DNA of 64,000 bases from Wenzhouxiangella marina (GTDB taxonomy: Bacteria; Pseudomonadota; Gammaproteobacteria; Xanthomonadales; Wenzhouxiangellaceae): the NCBI RefSeq assembly GCF_001187785.1, contig NZ_CP012154.1:2350501-2414500 (forward strand). Reading direction: 5' to 3'. Numbering within the stretch: position 1 is the stretch's first letter; the number at the start of each line of letters is the position of its first letter. Below the pieces are notes generated by a model. It ran no database searches and was not told where the DNA came from. It saw only the letters and a list, made by a program, of their open reading frames with translations. This document shows, piece after piece, positions 8,354 to 16,416 of the stretch. Made by a program: the position numbers and the translations under genes.

Positions 8354-9736
8354 TCAGCCCAGAAGCTTGAGCAGCTTCATCTTGAAATTGCTGTAGGGCG
8401 CGAAGCGCACGGTCACTTCCGGCCAGCGGCCGCGACGCATGACGGACTTCAGGTGACTGAGGCGGTCGAAGCCGGCCTGACCGTGATACTGCCCCATGCC
8501 CGACTCGCCCACGCCTCCGAAGGGCAGGTCCGGCACCGACATGAACATCAGCACGTCGTTGATGCAGAGGTTGCCGGTGCTGATCGCCGATTCGAAGCGC
8601 CGTTCGCTCTTGCGACTGCGGGTGAACAGATAGGCCGACAGGGGCTTCTCGCGCTCGCGGATGAACTCGATGGCCTGCTCCAGGCTGTCGATCGTCAAGA
8701 CGGGCAGGATCGGCCCGAAGATTTCTTCCTGCATCACCGGATCGTCGGGCGAGACGTCGATCAGCACCGTGGGCTCGATCCGCTCGGAGGCTGGATCACT
8801 GCCCCCGCCGATCGCGATCTGCCCGTGGCCCAGATAGCCCACGAGACGGTCGAAGTGACGACGATTGATGATCTTGCAGTAGTCCGGGCTGGCCAGGCGA
8901 TCCTCACCGTACATAGCCTCCAGTTCCGCGCGCATCGCCTCGATCAGGGCCGGGCGATCCTCCGGATGCACCAGCACGTAGTCGGGCGCGATGCAGGTCT
9001 GGCCGGCATTCAGGCACTTGCCCCAGACCAGGCGTCGGGCGGCCGAACGCAGATCGGCGCCACGGTCGATCACGCAGGGACTCTTGCCCCCGAGCTCCAG
9101 GGTCACCGGGGTCAGATGCTCGGCCGCGGCACGCATGATGATGCGACCGACCGCCGCACCACCGGTGTAGAAGATGTGGTCGAAGCGTTGCTTGAGCAGC
9201 TCTGTGGTTTCTTCGACGGCCCCCTCGACCACGCGGATCGCGCGGGAATCCAGGTACCTGGGCACCAGCTCGGCAATCAGAGCCGCCGTGTGCTCGGCGA
9301 TCTCGGAAGGTTTCAGCACCGCCGCGTTGCCCGCCGCGATCGCGGGGATGAGCGGCGCCAGAATCAGCTGCACGGGGTAGTTCCAGGCGCCCATGATCAA
9401 CACCAGGCCCAGCGGCTCCGGCTGCACCCAGCTGCTGCCGGGCTGGCCGACCATCGGCGTCGACACGCGGCGCGGCCGGCTCCAGCGCGCCAGGCGGTGG
9501 CGGGCATGCTTGATCTCGCTGAGCAGGAGCGCCACCTCGCCCAGCAGCACTTCCTGCCGGGGCTTGTCGAGATCGGCCGCCAGCGCCGCGTCGATCGCCG
9601 CTTCGTTCTCGCGCAGCATCCGCTCCAGGGCGTCCAGCTGCTGACGACGCCAGGCCAGCGCGCGAGTCAATCCCTGATCGAAGGCCGAGCGGAGCTCGTT
9701 CATCATGGCCGGGTACTGTTCGGGACGAATCGACAT
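8354..9736 (-). CDS. Aldehyde dehydrogenase, ALDH3/coniferyl-aldehyde type
   Basis: NAD(P)-dependent oxidation of aldehydes to acids. The order of motifs is WNYPVQL (cofactor pocket asparagine), KPSEIAEHTAAL, FTGGAAVGR-like FYTGGAAVGRIIM, ELGGKSPCVI with the general-base glutamate, and the catalytic cysteine in NAGQTCIAPDYVL; FGGVGESGMGQYHG near the C-terminus is characteristic of ALDH3-type enzymes. At 460 aa it is the right size for this short class. It faces the DUF1643 gene divergently and may form a unit with the VOC protein. Confidence 0.92.
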   Translation of the reverse strand: MSIRPEQYPAMMNELRSAFDQGLTRALAWRRQQLDALERMLRENEAAIDAALAADLDKPRQEVLLGEVALLLSEIKHARHRLARWSRPRRVSTPMVGQPGSSWVQPEPLGLVLIMGAWNYPVQLILAPLIPAIAAGNAAVLKPSEIAEHTAALIAELVPRYLDSRAIRVVEGAVEETTELLKQRFDHIFYTGGAAVGRIIMRAAAEHLTPVTLELGGKSPCVIDRGADLRSAARRLVWGKCLNAGQTCIAPDYVLVHPEDRPALIEAMRAELEAMYGEDRLASPDYCKIINRRHFDRLVGYLGHGQIAIGGGSDPASERIEPTVLIDVSPDDPVMQEEIFGPILPVLTIDSLEQAIEFIREREKPLSAYLFTRSRKSERRFESAISTGNLCINDVLMFMSVPDLPFGGVGESGMGQYHGQAGFDRLSHLKSVMRRGRWPEVTVRFAPYSNFKMKLLKLLG

Positions 9737-9827
9737 GACGGATCAGCGAGGAGGACGGGCCCTTATCTTATCCCAAGCGAGTCGTGGACGGCCTCGAGAG
9801 GCTCCTGAACAGGTATGCTCAGAGGGC

Positions 9828-10343
9828 ATGAAGCTGTCCCACACCCTGTCACGACCCGGCGGCGCCAATTTCAGCCGTTGTCGACGCTATCGCTACAGCC
9901 TGTGGCGGACCTGGGAGGTCCGAGCGCCGAAAGTGATGATGATCGGTCTGAATCCATCCACCGCCGATGCAGAGCGGAACGACCCGACGATCCGGCGATG
10001 CATCGGTTTCGCCCGCGACTGGGGCTACGGCGGCCTGATCATGACCAACCTGTTCGCTTTTCGCGCGACCTACCCGGAAGACCTGCGCCGGGCCGATGAC
10101 CCGATCGGCCCTCGCAATGATGCGTGGATTCGCCGCCTGGCTCGATGCGCAGACGCGCTCGTGGCCGTCTGGGGCAATGATGGCGCCTGGCTGGACCGCT
10201 CGCAGCAGCTTCGGAACACTCTGGGCAGCCGTCTGCAGGTCATTCGCCTCAACAAGAGCGGCGAACCCGCACACCCGCTCTATCTGCCGGCTCGACTGCG
10301 GCCCGGCTCCTGGCCGGAACCGGACACCATGCGATCGCCTTGA
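9828..10343 (+). CDS. DUF1643 domain protein
   Basis: A 171-aa cytoplasmic protein matching DUF1643: it carries MMIGLNPSTADAERNDPTIRRC, split here as MIGLNPSTAD and NDPTIRRC, then GYGGLIMTNLFAFRAT and LVAVWGNDG, which are the recognisable blocks of this family. The family's biochemical role is not established. The start ATG 9828 lies just after an AGAGG sequence; upstream codons in frame overlap the divergent aldehyde dehydrogenase promoter region. It converges with the serine hydrolase gene. Confidence 0.85.
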   Translation: MKLSHTLSRPGGANFSRCRRYRYSLWRTWEVRAPKVMMIGLNPSTADAERNDPTIRRCIGFARDWGYGGLIMTNLFAFRATYPEDLRRADDPIGPRNDAWIRRLARCADALVAVWGNDGAWLDRSQQLRNTLGSRLQVIRLNKSGEPAHPLYLPARLRPGSWPEPDTMRSP

Positions 10344-10360
10344 GCCCAGTGGGGTCGACC

Positions 10361-11743
10361 TCAGGGAATCCTCGGACGCCGTTCGACACGCTCACCGCGC
10401 AGGCGCTGCCCGTTGATCTCCAGCCACATGGCGTCGTCCTCGAAGCGAATCTGCAATTCGTCCGTGTAGGTCAGCCGCAGCGCCCCGCCCTCGCCTCGGG
10501 CCATCAGCTCGTCGTCCATGAACAGCTTGCCGTCCACGCTGTGCAGTCGGACGAGGCCGTCCGCCACCTGCAGGGTCTGGCGCAGCTGCTCCTCGTCGAA
10601 GCGGTACAGGCCAAGGCGAGCCCGGAACTCCTCGACCGAGGCCAGCTGGTCCCGGGACGGCAGCCGCACGTCCTGGCCCTTGAGGCTCAGATAGACGTCA
10701 CGCAGCAGATCGAGGATCGGCGTATTGCCCCAATTGCTGACCAGGCCGATGAACTCCTCGGTGACCGGTGAATAGAGAATGACGCTCTTCGTGCCATAGC
10801 CGGAGCCGGCCGCGAACCAGAGCCGCTCCTCACCGAAATACTTGATGCTCCAACCCAGCGCCTCGTAATCCGACCCCAGCTCGCCGGACGCCGGCGCGAA
10901 CATCGTGTCCAGGGAGGCCTGCTGCAGGTAGCCGGGCTGACGGAGCGCGCGGACGAAGCGGTGCAGGTCGGCCACCGTCGAGTAGAGGCCGCCTCCCGCA
11001 CTCTCGCCGAGGGTCTTGCTGCGCTGGGCATGCACTACACCGGCTGCCCCCATGCGATAGGGACGCGCCTGCCGCTCGACCAGCTGCCGGCCCCGGTACA
11101 TGCCGGTGTCGTTCAAGTCCAGCGGTGAGAGCACCTCGTCCTCGATCAGCTCGGGCAGGTCGAGACCACTGGCGACTTCGAGAACCCGCCCGAGCAGGGC
11201 CACGCCGGCGTTCGAGTAGGCATAGCGCTCGCCGGGCTCCGACACCAGGGGCAAGGCCGCCACGGTCGGCATGATCGCTTCGAGCTCCCGTTCATCGCTG
11301 GCATCGAGCCCGGCTTCTCTCGGCAGTCCACTGCGATGAGCGAGCAGCTGCCGAACCGTGACCCGCTCCTGCCAGGGCGCGCCCAGATCCGGCAGATAGT
11401 GCGACACGGCAAGGTCCAGATCCAGGGCTCCACGCTCGACCAGGCGCATGGCGGCAGCGACGGTGAAGACCTTCGAGATCGAATTGATCGAATTCCGCGT
11501 CCCTGGCGTGAACGGCACCGTGAAGCTTCGATCGGCCAGACCCACGGCCGATTCGGACAGCACGGTCTCACCCCGGGCAACGCGCAGGGCGCCGGAGAAG
11601 CCATAGACATCGGCGTAGGCCTGCAGCACCTCGGCAAAGCGCGCTGAGGGCTCGTCCAGGCCCACCGTGGTTTCGGGAAAGGCCGGTGACGACAGCAAGG
11701 CGCTCGTCAACAGCAACGGAATCGACAGACGCATGGTCAGCAT
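10361..11743 (-). CDS. Exported serine hydrolase, beta-lactamase/class C family
   Basis: Penicillin-binding-protein-like serine hydrolase (460 aa) predicted to be periplasmic. Signal peptide MRLSIPLLLTSALLSSPAFP follows ATG 11743 (GGAG about 9 nt upstream). The nucleophile motif SXXK is visible as SISK, with a YSN motif as YAYSNAG, and LLAHRSGLP is the usual beta-lactamase-family block. An additional beta-rich domain of about 110 residues follows the catalytic domain. Such proteins are esterases, D-aminopeptidases or DD-peptidases; the substrate here is unknown. The gene is divergent from the lipid kinase. Confidence 0.88.
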   Translation of the reverse strand: MLTMRLSIPLLLTSALLSSPAFPETTVGLDEPSARFAEVLQAYADVYGFSGALRVARGETVLSESAVGLADRSFTVPFTPGTRNSINSISKVFTVAAAMRLVERGALDLDLAVSHYLPDLGAPWQERVTVRQLLAHRSGLPREAGLDASDERELEAIMPTVAALPLVSEPGERYAYSNAGVALLGRVLEVASGLDLPELIEDEVLSPLDLNDTGMYRGRQLVERQARPYRMGAAGVVHAQRSKTLGESAGGGLYSTVADLHRFVRALRQPGYLQQASLDTMFAPASGELGSDYEALGWSIKYFGEERLWFAAGSGYGTKSVILYSPVTEEFIGLVSNWGNTPILDLLRDVYLSLKGQDVRLPSRDQLASVEEFRARLGLYRFDEEQLRQTLQVADGLVRLHSVDGKLFMDDELMARGEGGALRLTYTDELQIRFEDDAMWLEINGQRLRGERVERRPRIP

Positions 11744-11861
11744 CGAAGGTCTCCAATGGGGTTTGCCGGATCGACGGAGACGATTCTCCCTGGATGGAAC
11801 CGGCCTGGCCACCGCCATTGGTCATGCTTCCCGCATACTAGGGAACCTCTGAACAAGTCTC

Positions 11862-12758
11862 ATGCAGGACCCGATCAACGCCGAGTCGACCATGCGCCAG
11901 CGCACCCTCCTCCTGACCAATCCCGGCAGCCGATCCGGTGACGAAGACATCGCCCGGGCCGTCAAGTCTTTCGAACGCGACGGCGAAGTCCGTCAGCTTC
12001 GGCCCGACGATCCAGCTTCGCTGCCCGAAGCGATCGAGGTGCACGGCGCCTGGGCCAGCCGCATCGTGCTCGGCGGCGGGGACGGGACGGTCAACCTCGC
12101 CCTGGATGCGCTACTCGACTGCGACCGCCCGCTGGGCCTGCTGCCGCTCGGCACGGCCAACGATCTTGCCCGCTCGCTGGACATCCCCGAGGATCTGGAC
12201 AAGGCGGTGGCGCTGATTCGGGACGGTGGAACTCGACGAATCGATGTGGCACGGGCCAACGGCGTCAGCTTCGTCAATGCCATCGGGATGGGGCTGGGAC
12301 CGCAGATGACGCGAATGATGGACACCGACAGCAAGTCCCGCCTCGGCGTGCTGGCCTATCTGCTCGGCATCCTGCGGGCACTCAAGGCGCCGCCAAGCTT
12401 TCATGCCAGACTCTCATCCGAGCAGCAGGACACCGATGGCGACTTTCTTCAGATCACCGTGGCCAACGGCATCCATTACGGTGGAGGCATGACCATCGCC
12501 GACGATGCGAAGCTCGACGATGGTCTTCTCGATGTGCTGCTGATCCGCCGTCAATCCCGCCTGGCCATGCTCGGCAATGCCCTGCGTCTGCGGACCGGCC
12601 AGGTTCGAGCCTCCGACACCATGACACACTGGCGCTGCAAACAGCTGAACATCCGCACCGATGAATCGCTGGACGTGACCGCCGACGGCGAATTCCTCAC
12701 GGACACGCCCGTGGACTGCGAAGCCCTGCCCGGGGCACTGGAAATCTTCGCCAGGTAA
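11862..12758 (+). CDS. Diacylglycerol/lipid kinase family protein (YegS-like)
   Basis: ATP-dependent lipid kinase of the DAGK catalytic family. The nucleotide-binding GGGDGTVN and the following LLPLGTANDLAR are diagnostic; VNAIGMGLGPQMTRMM, VANGIHYGGGM and DDGLLDVLLIR fit the second, beta-sandwich domain. Length 298 aa is standard. ATG 11892 (MRQRTLLLTNPGS) is an alternative start that removes ten poorly conserved residues; neither has a clear ribosome-binding site. Substrate (diacylglycerol, ceramide-like or phosphatidylglycerol) cannot be told from sequence. Confidence 0.9.
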   Translation: MQDPINAESTMRQRTLLLTNPGSRSGDEDIARAVKSFERDGEVRQLRPDDPASLPEAIEVHGAWASRIVLGGGDGTVNLALDALLDCDRPLGLLPLGTANDLARSLDIPEDLDKAVALIRDGGTRRIDVARANGVSFVNAIGMGLGPQMTRMMDTDSKSRLGVLAYLLGILRALKAPPSFHARLSSEQQDTDGDFLQITVANGIHYGGGMTIADDAKLDDGLLDVLLIRRQSRLAMLGNALRLRTGQVRASDTMTHWRCKQLNIRTDESLDVTADGEFLTDTPVDCEALPGALEIFAR

Positions 12759-12930
12759 ATCGAGCTCAGTCCATCGGGCGGCGCGCCGACCAGCGAACGC
12801 CGCCGAGCACCCCGAGCCCTTGAATCCCCTCCTCCCCTGGCCCGAGGACCGTGATCGTGCACACCCAGGGGCTGACCCTGCCGTCCTGAGGCACGCGCCA
12901 GTGAAGTCACCCACACCGCGGCAGATGGTA

Positions 12931-12959
12931 TTGATAACTATTCTCGTTCGCATTAGAAT
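12931..12959 (+). promoter_or_regulatory. Iron-regulated promoter with Fur-box-like operator
   Basis: TTGATA (12931-12936) and TAGAAT (12954-12959) are spaced by exactly 17 bp, a good sigma-70 promoter about 100 nt before the heme receptor. The spacer from 12933 to 12951 matches 12 of 19 positions of the E. coli Fur consensus, so a Fur dimer would sit between the -35 and -10 elements. The rest of the 300-bp gap between the lipid kinase and the receptor holds nothing else I can support apart from a possible gene remnant on the minus strand (12766-12894). Confidence 0.7.
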
Positions 12960-13058
12960 AAGTCCATTGCCCAGCCACGCAGGCTCCGCGCTGCCCAGCC
13001 AGGCCGATTCAGATCACAACGCGCCCCTTGGCGCGATCGAACCGGACTGGAGATCCAA

Positions 13059-15167
13059 GTGCGAAAAAAGACCCGAATCCACTCAAGCCTCGCCCCGGCA
13101 GTCCTGCTGGCCTTGACCACCGCGCCCTTGGCGGCCTCCACCGAGAGCGAGACCGACATGTCCTCCCCCACGGCCAGCGGCCTGTTTCGCCTGGACACGC
13201 TGGTGGTTTCAGCAACGCGCACGGAACGGGCAGCCTTCACCACCCCCGCCTCGATCAGCCGCGTCGAGCCCGAGCAGATTCGCGCCCAGCAGTCGGCGAG
13301 CTATCAGGAAATCTTCGAAGCCATTCCCGGCGTCGGCGTGATCGGCGGCCCTCGCCGGATCGCCGAGGAACCGACGATCCGTGGCTTTGCCGATGAACAG
13401 GTCGCGATCCGGATCGATGGGGCACGCCAGAATTACAACAAGGCTCATGGCGGGCGCTTCCTGCTCGACCCGACCCTGATCGAGTCCATCGAGGTGCTGC
13501 GCGGCGCCGGATCCGCCCTGTACGGCAGTGGCGCCCTCGGTGGCGCCTTCGTGATCGAAACGGCCACCGGCCGCTCGCGAATGGCTGGCCTCGAAGGGAC
13601 GGGGCTCCGCCTGGGCGGCGGCCATGATCGCAACGGCGATCAGCGGGACGCGCGGCTGATGGCCTACGGCCTGCAGGGCCGCTTTGACTGGTTGGCTGCC
13701 CTGACCCGCCGCGAGGCCCATGAGGACCTGGTCGACGGCGATGGTGACGCCCTGCTGGCGACTCGGGATCGGATCGACAGCGGTCTGTTCAAGATCGGCT
13801 TCGAGCCTGACGCACTTCGTCGGATCGAACTGAGCCACGAGCGATTCGACAACGAAGGCCTCAATCCCACCAATGCCAATGCCCAGGCCACCGCCAGCAA
13901 TCTGGTCGACCGGCACACGGAGCGGCGGCAGACTCGCCTGAGCTACGAGCACGAGGACCCGACCCTGCGCTGGCTGGACCTGCGTGCGACGGCCTATCGC
14001 AACGAGGTCGAAGCCATCGAGTCACGCCTCGACGATGGCCGCGTCGACTTCACCGATTTCACCACCGAAGGTCTGGATCTGGTCAACACGACCCATCTCG
14101 GCGAACGGGCCGGAGAGCCCCTGCGGCTGACCCTGGGCGCCGAAGCCTATCGGGATCGCCAGTCGGGTCGCAGAGACGGACTCGATCGCCCGCAGTTCCC
14201 CGATGCCGATGTGGAGTACCAGGCTGCTTTCGCCCAGTTCGAACTCGGGCTCGGGGCTGGCGTCTCCCTCATCCCCGGTCTTCGCCATGATCGCTTCCGC
14301 TACCACAGCGAACAGGGCCTGTCCTCACGCGACGAATCCCGCACCACACCACGACTGGCCCTGGGCTGGCGGCCGGACGAGTCGATCTACCTCTGGGCCG
14401 AGGCCGCCGAGGCATTCCGAGCGCCCAGCCTGACCGAGCTGTATGCCGACGGCGTGCACTTCATCGCTCCCCTCGCCCCTGGACAGGTCGTGATCAACGA
14501 GTTCAGGCCGACTCCGGACCTGAAGCCCGAGCATTCTCGCCAGCTCCAGCTCGGCGCACGCTGGGCCAGAGAGAATCTCTGGAATCGCGACATCGAACTG
14601 CTGCTCGAGGTCACCGCGCACCGCAGCCGCGTCGATGATTATGTCGATCAAGTGGTGGTCTTCATCAGCGGCGAGCCGAGCTTCGATCCGATCACCCAGA
14701 CCCTGATCTTTCCAGGCTTCACCACCAACCGGAACGTCGACGCGCGCATCCAGGGGGGCGAACTGTCGGCAGAGCTTCGGCACGATCGCGGCTATCTGCG
14801 CCTGAACCTGACCCAGCTGGACGGAGAGCGACGCAACGGCGAGGCCCTGGCCAGCCTGCAGCCCGACCGGGCCGTTCTCTCGATGGGCCTGAATCTGTTC
14901 GATCGACAACTTCGACTCGGCGGCGAGCTGCTCCTCTCCAGGGCCAGAACCGACGTCCCGGAAGGCGCCCTCGCAACACCGGGCTACGGCAAGACGGATC
15001 TGCATCTGGCCTGGCTGCCGGCAGCGGGCGCGCTCGAAGGCTTCGAATTCCGCCTGGCCCTCGACAACGTCTTCGACAAGGCCTACCGCATCCACCCCAA
15101 CGGCATCGACCAGCCCGGCCGCTCGGTCCGCCTGTCCATCGCAAGGGAGTTTCAATGGCTGAACTAG
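13059..15167 (+). CDS. TonB-dependent heme/hemoglobin receptor
   Basis: Outer-membrane receptor importing heme with energy from TonB. GTG start at 13059 has GGAGA 6-7 nt upstream and is followed by a signal peptide (MRKKTRIHSSLAPAVLLAL). After it come the TonB box region LDTLVVSAT, the plug domain (IPGVGVIGG, IRIDGARQNYNKAH, VLRGAGSALYGSGALGG) and the 22-strand barrel. FRAPSLTELY (about residue 453) and TPDLKPEHS (about 485) are the FRAP and NPNL-type heme-receptor motifs, with a histidine between them (GVHFIAP). Length 702 aa is complete. It overlaps hemP by 13 nt. Confidence 0.93.
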   Translation: MRKKTRIHSSLAPAVLLALTTAPLAASTESETDMSSPTASGLFRLDTLVVSATRTERAAFTTPASISRVEPEQIRAQQSASYQEIFEAIPGVGVIGGPRRIAEEPTIRGFADEQVAIRIDGARQNYNKAHGGRFLLDPTLIESIEVLRGAGSALYGSGALGGAFVIETATGRSRMAGLEGTGLRLGGGHDRNGDQRDARLMAYGLQGRFDWLAALTRREAHEDLVDGDGDALLATRDRIDSGLFKIGFEPDALRRIELSHERFDNEGLNPTNANAQATASNLVDRHTERRQTRLSYEHEDPTLRWLDLRATAYRNEVEAIESRLDDGRVDFTDFTTEGLDLVNTTHLGERAGEPLRLTLGAEAYRDRQSGRRDGLDRPQFPDADVEYQAAFAQFELGLGAGVSLIPGLRHDRFRYHSEQGLSSRDESRTTPRLALGWRPDESIYLWAEAAEAFRAPSLTELYADGVHFIAPLAPGQVVINEFRPTPDLKPEHSRQLQLGARWARENLWNRDIELLLEVTAHRSRVDDYVDQVVVFISGEPSFDPITQTLIFPGFTTNRNVDARIQGGELSAELRHDRGYLRLNLTQLDGERRNGEALASLQPDRAVLSMGLNLFDRQLRLGGELLLSRARTDVPEGALATPGYGKTDLHLAWLPAAGALEGFEFRLALDNVFDKAYRIHPNGIDQPGRSVRLSIAREFQWLN

Positions 15168-15334
15168 ACCGCGACCCACGCTCGATCGAAGCCCGCGACA
15201 AGCACGAGCAAGCGCTCCGCGAAATCGACAGTCGGCTCCTGCTCGGTTCGCACGGCCGCGTCCTGATCCTTCACGACGGCCGCCGCTACGAGCTGCGGGA
15301 GACCCGCTTCGGAAAACTGATTCTGACCCGCTGA
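15155..15334 (+). CDS. hemP: Hemin uptake protein HemP
   Basis: A 59-aa cytoplasmic protein. The C-terminal half, RLLLGSHGRVLILHDGRR then YELRETRFGKLILTR, is the HemP family signature (strand-turn-strand ending in GKLILTK/R). It starts at ATG 15155 inside the end of the receptor gene, with AAGGGAG as ribosome-binding site, so translation is probably coupled. HemP proteins are found in heme-uptake operons and in some bacteria act as regulators of heme transport genes; its role here is taken from context. Confidence 0.92.
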   Translation: MAELDRDPRSIEARDKHEQALREIDSRLLLGSHGRVLILHDGRRYELRETRFGKLILTR

Positions 15335-15369
15335 ATGCACGAACCATGAACACGACAAGGACATCCCGA

Positions 15370-16347
15370 ATGAAGAACCTGCTGCTGATTCTGCCTGCCT
15401 CCGCCCTGCTGGCGGCCTGCGCCAGCACCCCGCCGACCCCACTGAACGACTCGATGCTGCACTCGCTACCACCGGCAGCCGACCGCGAAGCCATCCTGGC
15501 CATGGCCGGTGAGTACACAGTCACTTTTGCCTTCGACGAGACCGTCGCGCTCCAGCCTGACTACCAGCGCAAACCTCCGAAACGCAGCGGTGCGGCCGAA
15601 GCGGTGATCGTGGTCGAGAACGAGCCGGATCGCATCGTGCTGCAGCATCTGCTCCTGGTCGGCAGCGACGAGGGCGCTCGGGTGGTCAAGCACTGGCGCC
15701 AGGACTGGGTCTGGGAGGCCGAACAACGGCTGGAGTTCCTCGACGACCAGACCTGGCGCATGGTGATGCTCGACCCCGAGCAGACGCGCGGTGCGTGGAC
15801 CCAGTGCGTGTACGAAGTCTCCGACGCGCCGCGCTACTGCGGGACCGGACGCTGGAACCATCGCTATGGCAATCCGACCTGGACCTCGGACCGCAGCTGG
15901 CGCCCCCTGCCCCGCCGCGAGTACACCACGCGTGACGACTACACGGCCCTGAACGTGGAAAACCGCCACACGATCACGCCCGAAGGCTGGACGCACGAAC
16001 AGGACAACTCCAAGGTGCTGCGCGTCGATGGGCAATCGCAGGGCGTTCTGGTCCGGGAGTTCGGCTTCAACAACTACCTGGTCACCGAAGAGGTGGACTT
16101 TACGCCGGTCTACGAGTACTGGAACGAAACGCGAGAGTACTGGGCGAAGGTTCGCGCGGCCTGGCAGTCGCGCTTCGACGCCGGTGGGGTCGTTCTCGAC
16201 ACCGAGGTCGACGGCATGCCGATCATCGAGGGCCTGTTCGAGCTCGCCGACCAGGCCCGTTCGGATCGGATGCCGAGCCAGGCGGACATCGACGCCGTCT
16301 TCGAGGCCTGGGTGCGCCCCCTCGCCAGGCCTCTGGCGAATCGCTGA
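15370..16347 (+). CDS. DUF6607-family lipoprotein in heme-uptake operon
   Basis: A 325-aa lipoprotein: the lipobox LLAAC places the lipidated cysteine at about residue 17 of MKNLLLILPASALLAAC. ATG 15370 is preferred because AAGGA lies 9 nt upstream; ATG 15346 is in frame. Recognisable stretches are VENEPDRIVLQHLLLV, VVKHWRQDWVWE, RYCGTGRWNH and TPVYEYWNETREYW, which fit DUF6607 as I know it from gammaproteobacterial heme loci. Tryptophan and arginine rich. Third gene behind the Fur-type promoter after the receptor and hemP, so a role in heme handling at the envelope is likely but unproven. Confidence 0.78.
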   Translation: MKNLLLILPASALLAACASTPPTPLNDSMLHSLPPAADREAILAMAGEYTVTFAFDETVALQPDYQRKPPKRSGAAEAVIVVENEPDRIVLQHLLLVGSDEGARVVKHWRQDWVWEAEQRLEFLDDQTWRMVMLDPEQTRGAWTQCVYEVSDAPRYCGTGRWNHRYGNPTWTSDRSWRPLPRREYTTRDDYTALNVENRHTITPEGWTHEQDNSKVLRVDGQSQGVLVREFGFNNYLVTEEVDFTPVYEYWNETREYWAKVRAAWQSRFDAGGVVLDTEVDGMPIIEGLFELADQARSDRMPSQADIDAVFEAWVRPLARPLANR

Positions 16348-16382
16348 GCCTCGCCCCGGATCTGGCCCGGGACCGGACGACA

Positions 16383-16410
16383 GGCGGCCGAGGCATCGTC
16401 CCCGGCCGCC
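16383..16410. terminator. Hairpin between convergent genes (weak terminator)
   Basis: GGCGGCCG (16383-16390) pairs with CGGCCGCC (16403-16410) across a 12-nt loop in the 69-bp gap between the converging DUF6607 gene and the next minus-strand gene. No clear U tract on either side, so it is a weak candidate. Confidence 0.4.
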
Positions 16411-16416
16411 CTTGGC

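Noticed and set aside
7730-9808. A 692-codon open frame on the plus strand
   Set aside because: Antisense to the VOC and aldehyde dehydrogenase genes, whose catalytic motifs are intact; the plus-strand translation has no recognisable domain.
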